A stretch of DNA of 64,000 bases, from NCBI GenBank assembly GCA_973895155.1, contig OZ316895.1, forward strand, positions 15,810,001-15,874,000, read 5' to 3'. Under the pieces are notes generated by a model, which was given only the letters and a program-made list of their open reading frames with translations, was not told the DNA's origin and ran no database searches. Below are positions 22,244 to 35,335 of this stretch, piece after piece (the stretch's first letter is position 1; each line of letters starts with the position of its first letter). This stretch comes from Marsupella aquatica. Lineage: Eukaryota > Marchantiophyta. The translations under genes and the position numbers were made by a program.

Positions 22244-25200
22244 ATGGACGCCGGGCAAAGTAGCGATGTACATCCAACTGTAGCTGAAGATGAAGGGGAA
22301 ACAGTAGAGATCAAAATCAAAACACTTGATGCCCAGAGCTATTCTCTCCGCGTGGACAGAAATGTATGTGTCGACATCAAACCCTTGAATTTGAATTCAA
22401 TTGAGTCAGGGTCGATTTCACCTCTGTAGGCAACTTAAGAATTTTATTGCTCGGGGTTATTGGTGAGTTACACATTGGACTCCCTCATCCTGGTCGTCGT
22501 TGTTCTCAGTTTAATTTATTTCACTGTATTTGAGAACATTTTAGGATATCTCCCAGTTGCATGTCGCCTACCAAATGGAAGGCTGGACTTATGCATCAGA
22601 TGACAGCAACTTGATATGACAGTTTTCGATGACGGTGTCATGATCGTATGTCCAATAATCATGTGAGCTTGCGACTCTGGACTCACCGCCCTCTGCAATA
22701 TGTATTCTGCAGACACCGGTCCCAGTTTTGAAGGATCAAATTGCTTCTGTGGTTGGCGTGCCTGTTGAGAACCAGCGGCTCATCTGTCGGGGAAAGGTCT
22801 TGAAAGATGATCAACTTCTTGGTGCCTACAGTATCCTAATCTAATAAGCTATTATGAACTTCCATTGTCTCCTGCAATGTTCGACGTTGTCTGGGGGGAT
22901 TTCAACTTTCCTGGATGCGATCTGGTGTACTTGAAGTTTTGTGCCGCTGCAAGCGTGGTTTTCTTATAAGGCAATCGTTAGCTTTGAATATATTTCGTTT
23001 TGCCCTAAAGGAGGCTGGATTTAATCAGCTGTGGTATCAGACCACCCAATACATATAACACAACATAGTATCTATTATTGTTAAGAGTGCAAAATGTCGG
23101 TGTCTGTTACCTCGCATGTCGTTGCTTCTCAGAACACCGCTTAAGGCACATAAACATGCAGCATTCTACGCCGCAGGATTGGTCAAAGATGTAGTTTTCC
23201 TTAATTAGTCTTGCAGATGTGGAGGATGGGCACACACTACATCTGGTTGCACGGCAACCTCCTCAGCCGTCGCTATCATCGACTGCAGGTGTGGGAAACA
23301 GGGGCTTCTGTTTGGGAGCTTGCCTTTTAGTGTGCTACCACCCTTTCAGAGTTTTTTGCGTTACAATGAACCCTATGGTACATCTAGGAAGTCGTCCGCC
23401 TCAGGAACGCTATTTTTGCAGACATTGTGGAGACGTCTACTTTTTCTACTCTGATCCGGATATCGAGAAATTTTCTAACCTTTTATTAAATTTTCAAATG
23501 CTGAACACCTTTTCTTAATCTAGGACTGTAACCCATGAAACTAAGCAAGTATGAATAGTCTCACCCTTTTGAGTGTGTCGTCCATGGGGTCTGTGATCAG
23601 TCTGCAAGGGGCAGTAGTTCGGTATCCATCGACAATCTAGAATGTAACTTGTGATGATTTCTACTGCACAGGTCAAGAGCAAACTAGTGGTCCCACTGGC
23701 CCTTCAGATATGGTTATGGTGTCACCCCGAAACAGGAGTGGGCACGTGTCACATAGTCTACTTATGGGAACCATCAATATTCCCGACTCTGGAGAAGGCG
23801 GCATACCTGATTTGAACAGGGTATGTGCCCTGCCTTAAACCTATGTGGATTCATTTGCAGTCGTTCTTAGACACTGCGATTCTTGAAAGTGACTCCAATT
23901 CTTGACGGGGGCTTCTTTTTGAACAGATTATATCTGCAGTACTCAATTCGGTGGGAATGGGCAATGCCATACCTGCTGGCACAGGGGCTGGCCCCGGTGG
24001 TCCTGTGGCAGTCGTAAGTATATGAAACTCTTCAGGCTGGGAATAAATTATGACAAGTAACCATTTGTAGCATCCCATCGGATGTGTAAGACAGTAAGAC
24101 ATGGCTTGGCCTCAGGCATTATCAACTGAGCAGTGTCATCTCGGCTCTTGTATCTTCTAGTAGTCTTCTTAAAATCATTTCGAGAATAATTTCCTCGCCC
24201 CAGACTTGTATATTTCACAGTGACTATTAGAAACCCAATTGTACCAAATAATCATGTGGACATCGCACACAATTTCTACACTTATCCGATTAGATAGCTT
24301 ACCGCGATTCCCTTTCTTGTTTTTTCGTCAATTTTTGTTCTCTCTTATGTCCGACTGACAGTCCCCGGTCGGCTTTGGGGCCCTTGAATTCCTTCATAGT
24401 AAGTCCAACAGACTCCCTTTCCGAATCCAAGAGCCCCTGCTGGAGCATGGCGTTGTTCTACAGTTTTACTGTAGAACATTGTAGAGATTTGTAGAGTTCT
24501 TGCAGAGATTTATCAGAATATTACTGAAAGTTAGAGCTACAGCTGATAAGGTTCTGTTTGCACACGTTGCTCTGTTAATTAAGGGAGCCTAGAGAATCTG
24601 ACTATTGGCACGGGACTCCTTTCTGACTTGTCTCGAGAAGTATTTGTCAAGTTGCCCTCTATCATCCTTGAATCTGTTCTCACGGACCTTTGACTGAGTC
24701 ACGTCTGCTGACAATCATGGTTGATTAGGGTGTGCTGCCTCCAAGAACACAAGTTCCCGGATCAGATGGGCAATCACATGCGGAAGGTCCCGACGGCAGG
24801 TCACAGGGAGCACCTCCATTGGGTGACCACAGTGATTCTATAGATGACATAGAGGCTCAACTACAATTAGATGCAATCTATGGCGTTCCTTCCCCTGGGA
24901 TATTTGCAGGAGGAGCAATCCCATCCAATGCTTTCCGTATCATGCAGCAGCCTGCGGTGAGTAACTGCTTTGTTTCTAAGAGAGATTTGATCTTGCAGGA
25001 TTTGTTTCTCTGTTCTAAATTTTATTTTTAGAATTTGTTTTTTGTCTTTAATGGTCTACGACGCAGTGTGATCTTGTTTCATTTTGTCCTCCAGTGTTTC
25101 AAAATGTATTATATCTTGAGTTCCTAGAACCATTCTTCAGGCAATTTTGAGTTTTATTCGAGTTGTACCTCCGACTTTCTTTTCAGGTAGTTCCTGACGC

Positions 25201-28200
25201 TTTGACAACTATGTCCCAGTATTTGGATCGACTGGAGCAATCTTTCAATATTATTGGTGAGGCCAAGTATTGACGTTGCTGGTTTAAGTTCTTCCTTTTG
25301 CAAGGCGCCCTTGTTGCCAGTTGAAGTTCAGGTACTGTTTCAGCTTGTATGTGAATGGTCGTGGAATTCTCGTGTAAGACTTCTAAGATGTGCTGTCGTA
25401 ATTTGTGCTGGCAGAAGGTAGGAGGGGTCACGATGCAGGAAGTGAAGGTCCTATTCATGTGGAGGGGAATACTGGGTCGGGTCAGACATCTGAGTCACTT
25501 GCAGGGCAAACTGTGGGTGTTGCTCAAAGTCCATCCTCGGGCCCTTCACTCCTTTCACATACTTCATCTGCCAACCCTACTAGTAGCAGTGGTGGACAAA
25601 GTTCTGCAGTACCAGCAGGATCGGTGGCGGCTCCTAGGCGCTTGCCAACACCATCATCATTAGGGACAATTGTTAGTCGTGTACAGCAACTTCTTAGTGA
25701 CCAGGCTGGAAGTGCACTAGCTGTGAGTATCTTGAACGTTTAGTAAGCAAGCCGTTTATGTAGTCAATTCTCATCCTCTTGTAACATACCCGTGGCAACG
25801 TTTTACTTGTTAAGTGCTGGAAGCACTTTTTACATGACTCGTTCGACTGGTTCATTCATGATTCACTCTTGCAATTTTCTGCATTGTTAGCGGCTTGCAG
25901 CTCAGCTGGAGAATGAGCCAAATCTAGTCGATGCGACTGCTAGGGACGAAATGCAAAGGACAGCTTTGCGCGATGGTAACATGATGCAGCAGCTTGGCGC
26001 TTTACTTTTGGAACTTGGTCGTACAACATTAACACTGCGGATGGGTCAATCCCCTGTAAGTAATTGGTGTTGGGTTGGTAATTTGGAGAACCTGTGTTCT
26101 TGAATATTTCAACCCGACTTTACCACTTAATCCTATTTTTGTGTTGAGTGTAGGTGTATGGCAATACTAGTCTGGCAGTTTTTGGGTAGTATTCTGATGA
26201 CAACGATGTGTGGTTTATTTTTATTCAGGCTGATTCAGTCGCGAATGCTTGACCTGCAGCTTTTATTTAGGTGTATGGCAATACTGGTCTGGCAGTTTTT
26301 GTGTAGTATTCTGATGACAACGATGTGTGATTCATTTTTATTCAGGCTGAATCAGTCGTGAATGCTGGACCTGCAGTTTTTATTTCCCCGTCAGGTCCTA
26401 ATCCAATGATGGTTCAGGTACGAATTCTAACTGAATTAGTGGTCCATGCCCGTTATGTTTGCTGCACACTCTGGGTTGGGCTAGATGCTTGCTGTTAAGT
26501 AGCTGGCAGGGGATTGCTTACTTAGGCGCTTTGCGTGCAGCAGTCCCTACCTTCGCAAACAGGTGTGGCGTTGGGTGCATTGCCTTCTGGAACACCCCAG
26601 GCAAATGGTGGTATTGTGGGTCCAAGTTTAGGACCCAGAAGTATTAACATTCATATCCATACTAGTGACCTGAGGCTTCCTTCTCCTTCTCCGTCTGCTA
26701 CCCCTCCCCCTCAGCAGCCGCCATCTCGAGCAGTAATTGGTGTGACTTCTGGAGCTCCAGTCCTCACAGTGAGAAACTTGATGGAACGTGCGGATGCTTC
26801 AAGCCCTGAGCATGCACTAACAGTGCGCCAGATAATTGAACGTGCTGAAGCGGCCAGTGGAGTGCAACAGGGCAATGCAGAATTGAATTCTCAAGCAAAT
26901 TCTGGAGGTGCCGTACAAGGCGCGATCATGACGTTCAATGAGAATGGGGCAATGCGAGTGGTTCCGGTGCGGACTCGTACAGGTGCCGTTCCAATTGCTC
27001 CTAGTAATCATACCGGAAATGAAGGCGATGCCATTTTCCAACCACTAGTTGCTAGATTGCAACAACAGTTGGGATCCGCACAGCATGGTAGGTCTGCATC
27101 TTCGCCACCTGGGAGTACCACTGCAGCTGCAACCAACGTAGCTGGATCCATATCTTCTCGGGAACATCCGCCGTCATCAGTTTCGTCGCCTTCTGTTCGA
27201 GCTCAGGTGCACATTCAGGCCTGGGCTCCATCTATCATCCAAGCTCTGGGCGGAGTGCCTTCACAACCTGGATCTTCACAACCAGTTTCAAGTGGAGCTC
27301 CACTTGGTGAGACTGTTCAACCTGCAGCCAACGGACAGGGCCCCGTTGGCGGTGGTACTGGCAGGCAGAGGGGTAAGACCTTAAATTTTCTCAAGCAATT
27401 TTTGCGGCTTTCTCCCATAACCTAGCATCTTTGATGTCTGAGTTCGCGTGATGTAGTTACGAATGTTTGGTTCTGGTCTGAATGCCACTTTTCATTTTTG
27501 TGTCGTCCAAGGAACTCATCTGTTTGTATTATTGAAGTGACCACAGATCCAAGTATACCAGTTTCGAATGATGGCGCCACCGATGGTGTGGCAACTGGGC
27601 AGCTTCAAGAGGGATTGGTCCAGGGTGTTGATGTAGCTCAGATTGTTGACTCTTTGGGGCCGTTTCTGAACCAACTGGCTGCGGCCTTTCAGCAATCACG
27701 CCCGCAAACAGCCAATCAACCGCCATCGCAACAGGTCTGTATCCTAGGTCTGTGAATATCTATAAGGAGTTTGCTTTGGTCAATTGGTTTCCCCTCATGA
27801 TTGGTGTCTGAGAATTCTGTTATTGGATAAATGTGGATATTACAGCTTAATGAACAGCCCGTCGCTTCCCAACCGAATATTGAAGGCACCACAGCGAATG
27901 TGGCAGCAGCGATAGCATCACCCAACAATACCCCAGAGAGCAATGGGCTCTCTGCTCAAGATGGAGGTGGTCCCGCGGAAAGTTCGGTAGAGCAGTCCAA
28001 CCCAGGAGCAGACTTCAAGTCTGAGGATAATATGGATATGGGTGAGAACACTGAAAATGTTGAAGTTTCTCAGGACGGCCCTGGAAGTAGCTCTACCAGC
28101 ACGTTGGCAGCTGATGAGCCAGGTCTTGATGGAAAACGTCTCCACGAAGGAGAGAGTCAGCTCGAAGTGGGAGATCAGCCAGTAGCCCCTCCGGTTGGTC

Positions 28201-31200
28201 TCGGCCTCGGCGGTCTTCAACCACTTCCTGCCAGGGTATGGGTGCTCACGGAATGTTATACGATTTTTGGTGGTTATTTCTGTCCTAGACTTGATTGAAA
28301 GTAGGCAATCTTACTTATTACTTGCCTTCTTCTCGAAATCTTGCCAGAAGCTTGAAGGGGATGGTCTGATTTCCAGAACCTTATACCAAACACTGAATTT
28401 ACAGTGAGTTCAGAAAAATGCCAAGCAATATGTACTCTAAAGGGACAATTATCATTAAATTTCTGCGTTTTTCACTTGTGCAGTCACGAAGGCGAGGGCA
28501 CACTCCTCGCCCGGTGCAGATGGCAGATACTGGAGCAGCTGCTGCTGCAGGTAATGGACTGCCTGCTGCAAGTGGTAGGGAGCAGTCATTACCATCTGTT
28601 GCAGCACAAAATCTATCTCCAATGAGCAGACCTAGCAACAGACCTGAAGGCAATGCCATGGAACGTCATTCTAGCCAACTGACTCAAGGTCTTCTACCGT
28701 TGCTAGGTAGCCTTGGGACTCGGGGAAGTGCACAAGGTGGAGAGGGGACAAGAGAGTTGGGAGATTTCATGGGCCACTTAATCTCTAGAACAGCTGAAGG
28801 AAGCAGAGGCCAGGGAGCCTTCCCGGGTGATATGCTTAGGGGTATGATGGGGCAGCTGGTTCAGAGTCCACTTATGGAAAATCTTGTGCAGCAGGTTATG
28901 ACCGGTGTGGAAAACGATGAAACACAGAATACTGAAAACTCTCTTCAAGGGCATGGTAATCGTAGCCAGAGTGCTCCAGGGAATTTTGATTTTGCAGGCA
29001 TTGTCCAGCAAATGCTACCTGTCATGTCTCAGATGTTTGGTGATAGGCCAACGTCCAATGCAGCGCAGCAGGGTCCCAGTTCTACTAATGTAAGGAATCA
29101 CAGTGGTGGAGGTGCAAGAGATAGCCCTGGTCCAATCAATGATACTGGGAGATGGAGAGAGGCTCTTAGTGAGGTTCGTAATGAGAATGCGTGTCTTGAC
29201 TCACTGAACCCTTAAAACTTTGGCACAAGTAGCCACGTTTCTGCATGAGTTTTCTGGATAAGAAGAAGTTGGTAAGCTGCGTTTGTTCAAAATGCTTTCT
29301 TATCGTGGTAGCACTGCAATTTTTTTCATGTTTGAAATCTCAGACGTATTGTTGTTTGTTAACATTTGCAGGAAGAGATAGCGGCATGGAGTGAAACCAT
29401 ATCAGCTGATGTTGAGCAACAACAGTCTATGGAACCTCAGAGACCATTCAGCGAGGCTTATGTGCGAGGATCACCTTTAGCCAAACGACAGAAGGTCGAG
29501 AAAAATCTCTCCGATTCCTAGTTGGAACTCTAGGATGACTGGAGTTCTTATTACAGCCTTTTCGGCTCCTTATCTAGGGAGTTCATGTGGTGTACGGTTC
29601 TATTGAAGTTTGGAGTGTGTTGGACAGTGCAGAGGTCCGACGTATACCAATGTCCACCAGCTGGTAACAAAAGGAGAATATAGATAGATTTGTAAATGCG
29701 TACATTTTATGAAGAATCTCATTTTCTTGACTCGTAGATAGACTCTTCTGGAAGAAGTTACCAATCTGTTCAATGAGGTTTGCCATGTGCATTTGTCACA
29801 CTGGAGTGGTTACAGAGGAGATAGCACTGTCTTCTGTCCTGAATGCGTTAACCTCATCCTTTTGCTCATCACATCACAGTGGGCTAAGGAACTAGACCCT
29901 GATGTATGTAAACGAAGACGCGTTCTTCCCATGGAAGTGATGTGGCTATCATTTCACCGATAGTGTACTCGAAAGAAATGCTCCTCGTTCTCGAGGAGGC
30001 CAACACTGAAGTAGTGGCCTAGTCTCACCAAGCGTCCTCAATTAGCAACATCTGTACTAATTGTAGGTTCATTGTACATGGCCTTCCCAGTAGACTGTTA
30101 CCATGTTGGGTACTTTCATAGAGATGTTTAATACTCTAATAATTCTAGTGTATCCTCATCTTGCTGGGCATTGCTGGAAGTCTGTTGACAAGTCAACAGC
30201 TCTTTTAGTTTTCAGTGACATTCTAGGGAAGGTAAAGAATGAATGTTTTCTACAGTAATGGGTCCTTTGGACATAGAACAGATAGTAGAAGTTAGTAAGC
30301 TAGTAACCGGAGACTGTAAGCTTGATCTGTAGGTTGTGTTCTGCTTTCTTGGGGTCTAGTACTTTGAGACAAAATTGGCTCAAAAGTCTCATGATTGTGG
30401 GCCAAAGGTTCGCTATAGCCTGCGAGCAAACGCAGCGACCCTTTCATACATCGGGCTTTCTACCGATCTCAAGGAAACGAGATCTACCATCCACTGTTGT
30501 ATTTACATACCCGCTCCATGCAGTGGACGAAGGATGGACCTGCATTGGGACCTTTCTGGAATTTACAGGTCTGGAGTACGTGTACTTCTGTTTGTTTTTA
30601 GCTATATTCTGTTTGAAAGGCAAAGCTGTGTGGGGTTAACGTAGCAGTTCTACAGGTGATTGGGTTTTGAGCTGTCCCTGTTTATCTCCAGCTACTTTGT
30701 TTGAAGTCTTGCTTTATGTCTGACCTTTCGACCCATTTTTCTTCGACAACATTCCAGTCAAGCGCGAAATCTAGTGAAATCCCCAGAGCAGGCAGTGTCT
30801 CGTGTCATCTTCTAAGGGCACAGTACTGGCCCCTCCAGAAAGCGAGTATTCCCTTATTAGTTTTCAATAAAGGCCCTGGCTCATAGATTTTTTCATTGCT
30901 CTATCAATGCCACAACCTTCTTTGAGTCTTCTCATACGACAGATCTTCCAGTGGAGTTCATGTTAGTTGGCTATTTATTAGTTTTGCTGCCTACTGGTAC
31001 TAATGTTAATCCCCTACTCAGAATCAACACTCTCTTGATACCTACTTGGTTGAAGAAATGGAGCGCTGTAGCCGCAGACAAGGAAGGCACGTTGGAGCTG
31101 TAGAGTGTAGAGTGAGTGCGTGAATTTTAGGCAGAACGTCAACCAATCCTATCAGAGAGATGGGGTTGTACGGGTGGTCTTGCAGATGGTCTTGCAGACC

Positions 31201-32100
31201 TTCACGCAGTGCCTGGGAAACTCAATCTTTTCGTTTGGTCTCGTTGTATCCAGTAGCAATGGTGGAGAGCACCCATTTTTCACAACCTTGTAAAGTTATT
31301 TGATATAGCTTTCGATCCAGTTTGACAGTCACAAGTCAATTGATCTGTAGGTCATTCAAACGTAAAAGTGATTCATTCCGTGCCCACGTGATCTTTTGTT
31401 TATTCAAGATTGATTGACACCAGCACTTCTCAGTCCAGTGGCATACCAGGCATGATTTTGTTATATAGTGTATATAAGAGAGAGATTGGTTGTTCTACCA
31501 GGTACCTTTCTAAACTAAGTTACGTCTGTGACTTACTATATGAGCAGACGGAGCTGGAGGGAAATGGACAAAAGCTTGAGAACGGGGGGCCACCTGAGGA
31601 GGTTTTGAGAATTGAAGAAGAAGGTTCTCAAGCACAGGTAGGAGGAAGTAATGGTTCAACGACTGGCGCAGGGATATCCCAGTTGGCACAGCAGACAGCC
31701 GTTACGGATGGGATGGCTAATGTAAGTGTGCTTGCAAGCGTGGCTCTTATTTCTTATCCACAGCTCAAGTGTGTTAGTGTGCATTTGGAGATGGGCTTCG
31801 TGTCTTGATCTTTTGTGGTCGTTCAGTGAGGCCGGATTTCTCAGCCATATGTACTCAAGTGGTGGAAAGGTTATTTGCAGGGAAGTTTAGTTGCATCACT
31901 AGTCTAGTCTGCATACTTTTGTCTAGGGACGGTGATGGATGGGTGCATCCTGCGTCTGGCAGGCATAAATGACTGTGCTGTTCCATGACCTTGCTGCGCG
32001 GGTGGCAGCAGACCCCAATTCTGGCGATGACTCCATGCTCCCGACTGCTACCCGAGTCTTCAAACAGCAGACGTCGTCCCAGGAGCCAGCTGGAGGATGA
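22244..32100 (+). CDS. Ubiquitin-like, BAG6/Scythe-type large protein
   Basis: Exons: 22244-22363, 22713-22830, 23217-23288, 23672-23820, 23927-24013, 24729-24956, 25187-25256, 25415-25722, 25891-26055, 26346-26417, 26541-27372, 27547-27734, 27846-28235, 28484-29173, 29372-29494 and 31548-31721; C-terminal exon probably within 31969-32100. Phases agree throughout to 31721, about 1260 codons. Exons 1-3 encode an N-terminal ubiquitin-like domain (VEIKIKTLDAQSYSLRV to DGHTLHLVARQ). The middle is long and Pro/Ser/Gln/Gly-rich, with VNAGPAVFISPSGPNPMMVQ and SINIHIHTSD. Near the C-terminus come EEIAAWSETISADVEQQQ, FSEAYVRGSP and the basic LAKRQK, which parallel the end of BAG6. BAG6-type proteins hold hydrophobic clients for tail-anchored insertion or proteasomal decay. 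This is not the calmodulin-binding plant protein also called BAG6. The alternative 3' end is a stop at 29519-29521 if intron 15 is retained. Confidence 0.85.
26152..26385 (+). repeat. 117-bp tandem duplication across a 3' splice site
   Basis: Two copies, offset by 117 bases, each contain GTGTATGGCAATACT, CTGGCAGTTTTTG, ATTCTGATGACAACGATGTGTG and TTATTCAGGCTGA. Both carry an acceptor TTTTTATTCAG (ending at 26228 and 26345). Only the second copy keeps the frame of exon 10 (VVNAGPAVF). The first has TGA soon after its acceptor. Confidence 0.9.
29495..31547 (+). other. Long intron 15 of the BAG6-like gene, or 3' UTR plus spacer
   Basis: About 2 kb with no recognised coding segment. If unspliced, translation would end at TAG 29519-29521. 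Whether the 31.5-32.1 kb exons belong to this gene depends on splicing from the GTCGAG donor at 29495. Confidence 0.45.
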
Positions 32101-32566
32101 AGATGAGTTGTTGCAGTGATCAAAGGGACGAAAGTTGAATATTCGGAGGTTAAGAGTGCCAGTCTAAAGGCCGATGCTTATAGGATGAATCGAATGTTTG
32201 GGTGTTTGATCCAAGGTCGATGCGTAGAGGATGAAAGGGATCTATTAATTGGTACCCCTGTAGAGGTTTGTTTTGTTTCTTAGCAAAGGGTTTTTCCTGT
32301 AATATTCACGGCCACAATTGATCATTCAGTAGGAAATGTTTCGTCTCCGTAGGGGCGGTACAGATGAGAAGAACTTCCAGTTAGCAATCTTCGGTTTTTT
32401 GCTGTACATGCCCGGATGTCGTTGAAGAGTGCGTAAAGTTTTCCAATGAGGATAATTCACCATTAGATTTCATAGTTGAAAGTACATGTCAATTACCGTG
32501 CAAATTGCAGCTGGACGGGTTTCATAGTCGGTACTGTTTCCTTTAGTTAGATTTGTAGCACGCCTT

Positions 32567-32572
32567 AATAAA
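32567..32572 (+). terminator. Candidate poly(A) signal for the long BAG6-like transcript
   Basis: AATAAA lies about 470 bases after the last BAG6-like stop (32098-32100). A plausible distal polyadenylation signal; not tested by transcripts. Confidence 0.3.
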
Positions 32573-34159
32573 GAAAAATGATTCTAGCCCTTCTTTAACG
32601 CAGTGGCGATTTTCAGATTTAGTGAAATGTGTGAGCTGTAGGAGAGCATGCAACTCCTTTAGTATAGGACACATTTGGGATGATCAGGGCTAGAAGATAC
32701 TCTGAATGCGTTGTCAATCATTAGCCAACTTGAAGCCAATGCAATGAGAATTGTAGCGTGCATTCTTTGCTTTTGGTTTTATTACTTTCAACCCAAGTCT
32801 CCCTTGGAGTAGATTATCAAGATATTGACACTGACGAGTACTGTCACTTGTAGGTGCCGGGGCACAGATGGATATTAATGAAAGTTCCTAACTAGATGAT
32901 CGAATTTGTAGAACATGAAAACCGTAGAAAGCTGAGGTGTACGTTACTCTTTCCGTAATGTGAATGTGTTGCTGGGTGAATGTTATTAGCTGTGGTCGTT
33001 GCGTGAGGATTGCGAACTGTGATGCATGACAATGCGGACTTTCTTTGCAGAACCCGGATTTCATGGTAGCTTTGTCTCGCCTTAAGAATAGCTCCCGGCC
33101 AAAGTTCTTGAATCCACTTTGAGCGACAAATGTGAATTTAAGCATGGTATTGAGGTAAGGTCTACTCAAGGTTTTGAGACTTGGAAAGGGGTCGGAAGAG
33201 GTGTTCGCTTAATATGGCAGAACTAAACTTGATCGTTGGAACTGTACCGGCATAAGCGTACCTCTTCTGCCTCAGGAGATTTTGACAGAAGGTCAGAAAT
33301 GGAAGGCTTTGAAAATTACCTAGAATTTGGTGGGCATTATTGGGCCTGAACAGATTCGAGAAGATTGAGATTTCGTAGTTTGAGCTGCAGTTCAACCTGA
33401 ATCTCCTTTAGAAGAAGACACTTTTAAGAGGTGAGGAGAGATCTTCCTGTGATTGAATTTTTTTTGTCGTTTAGACTTAATCCTTTTTGCTCAGTGTTCT
33501 CTTTTCATGCAGCTCAACTGGCATTAATATTGATGTTGGGAGATTTCGAACACGTCGTGACTGAATTTTCAGCTCAGGTTAGGGTTTTGGCAATCCTGAA
33601 CTAGTTTCAGATGTTTTGAAAACGTAACCGATACCTGCAGACAATCCATCTCGAGCCTTTTTCCGTCCACAGCCTGATGGAATGTTGTGACTCTGGCTTA
33701 ACTAGTTCGCCCACTTGTAGTGGCCTTGTTGTCAAGTACTGTCATTTTCGGGGCTCTCAATTTTTGGGTTTTTAGTCTTGCTTGGTTTTTTCGTTTCTTC
33801 TCTCCCACATTGTTGGGACTCTCAGGCTTTTTGGGTCTAAGGGCTGTCTTGTATCCAGACTGTCCTGAAAAAGGCCCTTATCACTCCCAAAATTAAAATT
33901 GTAGAATCGAAATTCTCCTTTGTTGGGACTCTCAGGCTGTCCTGGAAAAGATGCCTTATCACTCCCTTGTAGGATCTAAATTCTCTTGTCCTGCTAGTGT
34001 GAGGTGGAGCACAAGTACTTTCGTTGTCTCTATTTTTTTTGGTTATTTTTGTCAATTTTGATTATTTTTGTTGTTGTTTTGGTCATTTTTTGACTATGTT
34101 GTTGGTTTGATTAGTGCGAGGTGCACAAGCACTTTTGTTTGTTTTATTCTGATTTCAAA
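32573..34159. other. Gene-free spacer
   Basis: No coding similarity seen. 33800-33975 contains a local imperfect duplication around TTGTTGGGACTCTCAGGC and CCTTATCACTCCC. Otherwise unremarkable. Confidence 0.5.
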
Positions 34160-34189
34160 GGATAGGAACTCAAGGGGGCTGCAAAGCCC

Positions 34190-35130
34190 GTGCTCTTGGT
34201 TGGGTCAATATGTTACTGCCATCTGTGGGTTGAGGACAGGAAAACTTTGCAGCCCATGCCCTTGGTTCAGTCAACATGTTACTGCCATCTGTGGGGTTGA
34301 GGACAGTACAACTGGTTGAGGACAGGAAAACTAAGGACCTCTCTCATGAAAGACACACTCATGAAAGACAGCTCTTATTGGGTCTCTTACTTTTGGATCT
34401 TTGGGGTTCTGTTTTGCGCTTTTTATTTTGGGGGATACGGGCATGGTTCAAATCTACAGGTCCAAAGAGTTTTTTTTGCCGAAATGATTTTCTTGTAGCT
34501 GCCTGCCCACAAGGACCAGGGGAACAATATCCGCGTGGGCGAAACCTAAATTGAATGGATTTGTTGCGTGACGAGCAGGTAAAAGCATGAACCTGGGGAC
34601 AGCACGTACATGGCCAAATGAATGGAATCATCGAGTATGAAGAGCATACAGCACATACATGGCCAGAACCAAATGAATGGAACCATTGAGTAGAAGCAGG
34701 CAGGTAGGTAGGGCCTACTGAACGCAGTCATGGACCACTCTACTGGGGACAATACACCAAGTCGTCCGTTCTCGAACGGTGGAGTTGAGGACAGGAAAAC
34801 TGAGGACCTCCCACACACAATCAAGACAGACTCTAAGTGGTTCTTAAACGTTGAGTTGAGGACAGGAAAACTGAGGCAGGTAGGGCCTACTGAACGCAGT
34901 CATGTACCACACATGCAAGACAGACTCTAAGTAGTAGACAGCTCTAAGTAGTTCTTAAACGTTGAGTTGAGGACAGGACAACTGAGGACCTCACAGATGC
35001 AAGACAGCTCTAAGTAGTCCTCCAAGGACCTCACACATGCACAACAGCTCTAAGTCGTCCGTTCTAGGTGGAAAACTGAGGATCTCACACATACAGGACA
35101 GCTCGAAGTCGTCCGTTCTAGGTTACAGAT
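34190..35130. repeat. Degenerate minisatellite built on GTTGAGGACAGGAAAACTGA
   Basis: The word GTTGAGGACAGGAAAACTGA and near variants recur at about 34226, 34299, 34317, 34789, 34855 and 34966. They are accompanied by GGACCTC(A/C)CACA, GACAGCTCTAAGTAGT and GTCGTCCGTTCTAGG. Unit spacing is irregular, so the array has grown by unequal steps. No coding role is evident. Confidence 0.7.
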
Positions 35131-35141
35131 TAGGGAAAACT

Positions 35142-35335
35142 GGCTCTGGCAGGGGGAGATGGTCCAAGCAGCACTTGTTAATGCACATTTCTTGCTTTTC
35201 GGTGTCTTGGTCGCAAATTGAGTTTCCAAGCCTTACCGGCTCTGGCAGGGGGAGATGTCCAAGCAGCACTTGTTAATGCACATTTTCTTGCTTTTCTGTG
35301 TCTTGGTCGCAAATTGAGTTTCCCAGCCTTACCGG
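35142..35335. repeat. 96-bp tandem duplication
   Basis: Two head-to-tail units start GGCTCTGGCAGGGGGAGATG (35142 and 35238) and end CAGCCTTACCGG or a close variant. Between them come AGCAGCACTTGTTAATGCAC and TCTTGGTCGCAAATTGAG in both units. Only a few differences, so it is recent. Confidence 0.85.

Noticed and set aside
29495-29521. BAG6-like gene ending at TAG 29519
   Set aside because: Kept only as an alternative; the GT donor after LAKRQK and in-phase coding text at 31548 favour a longer form.
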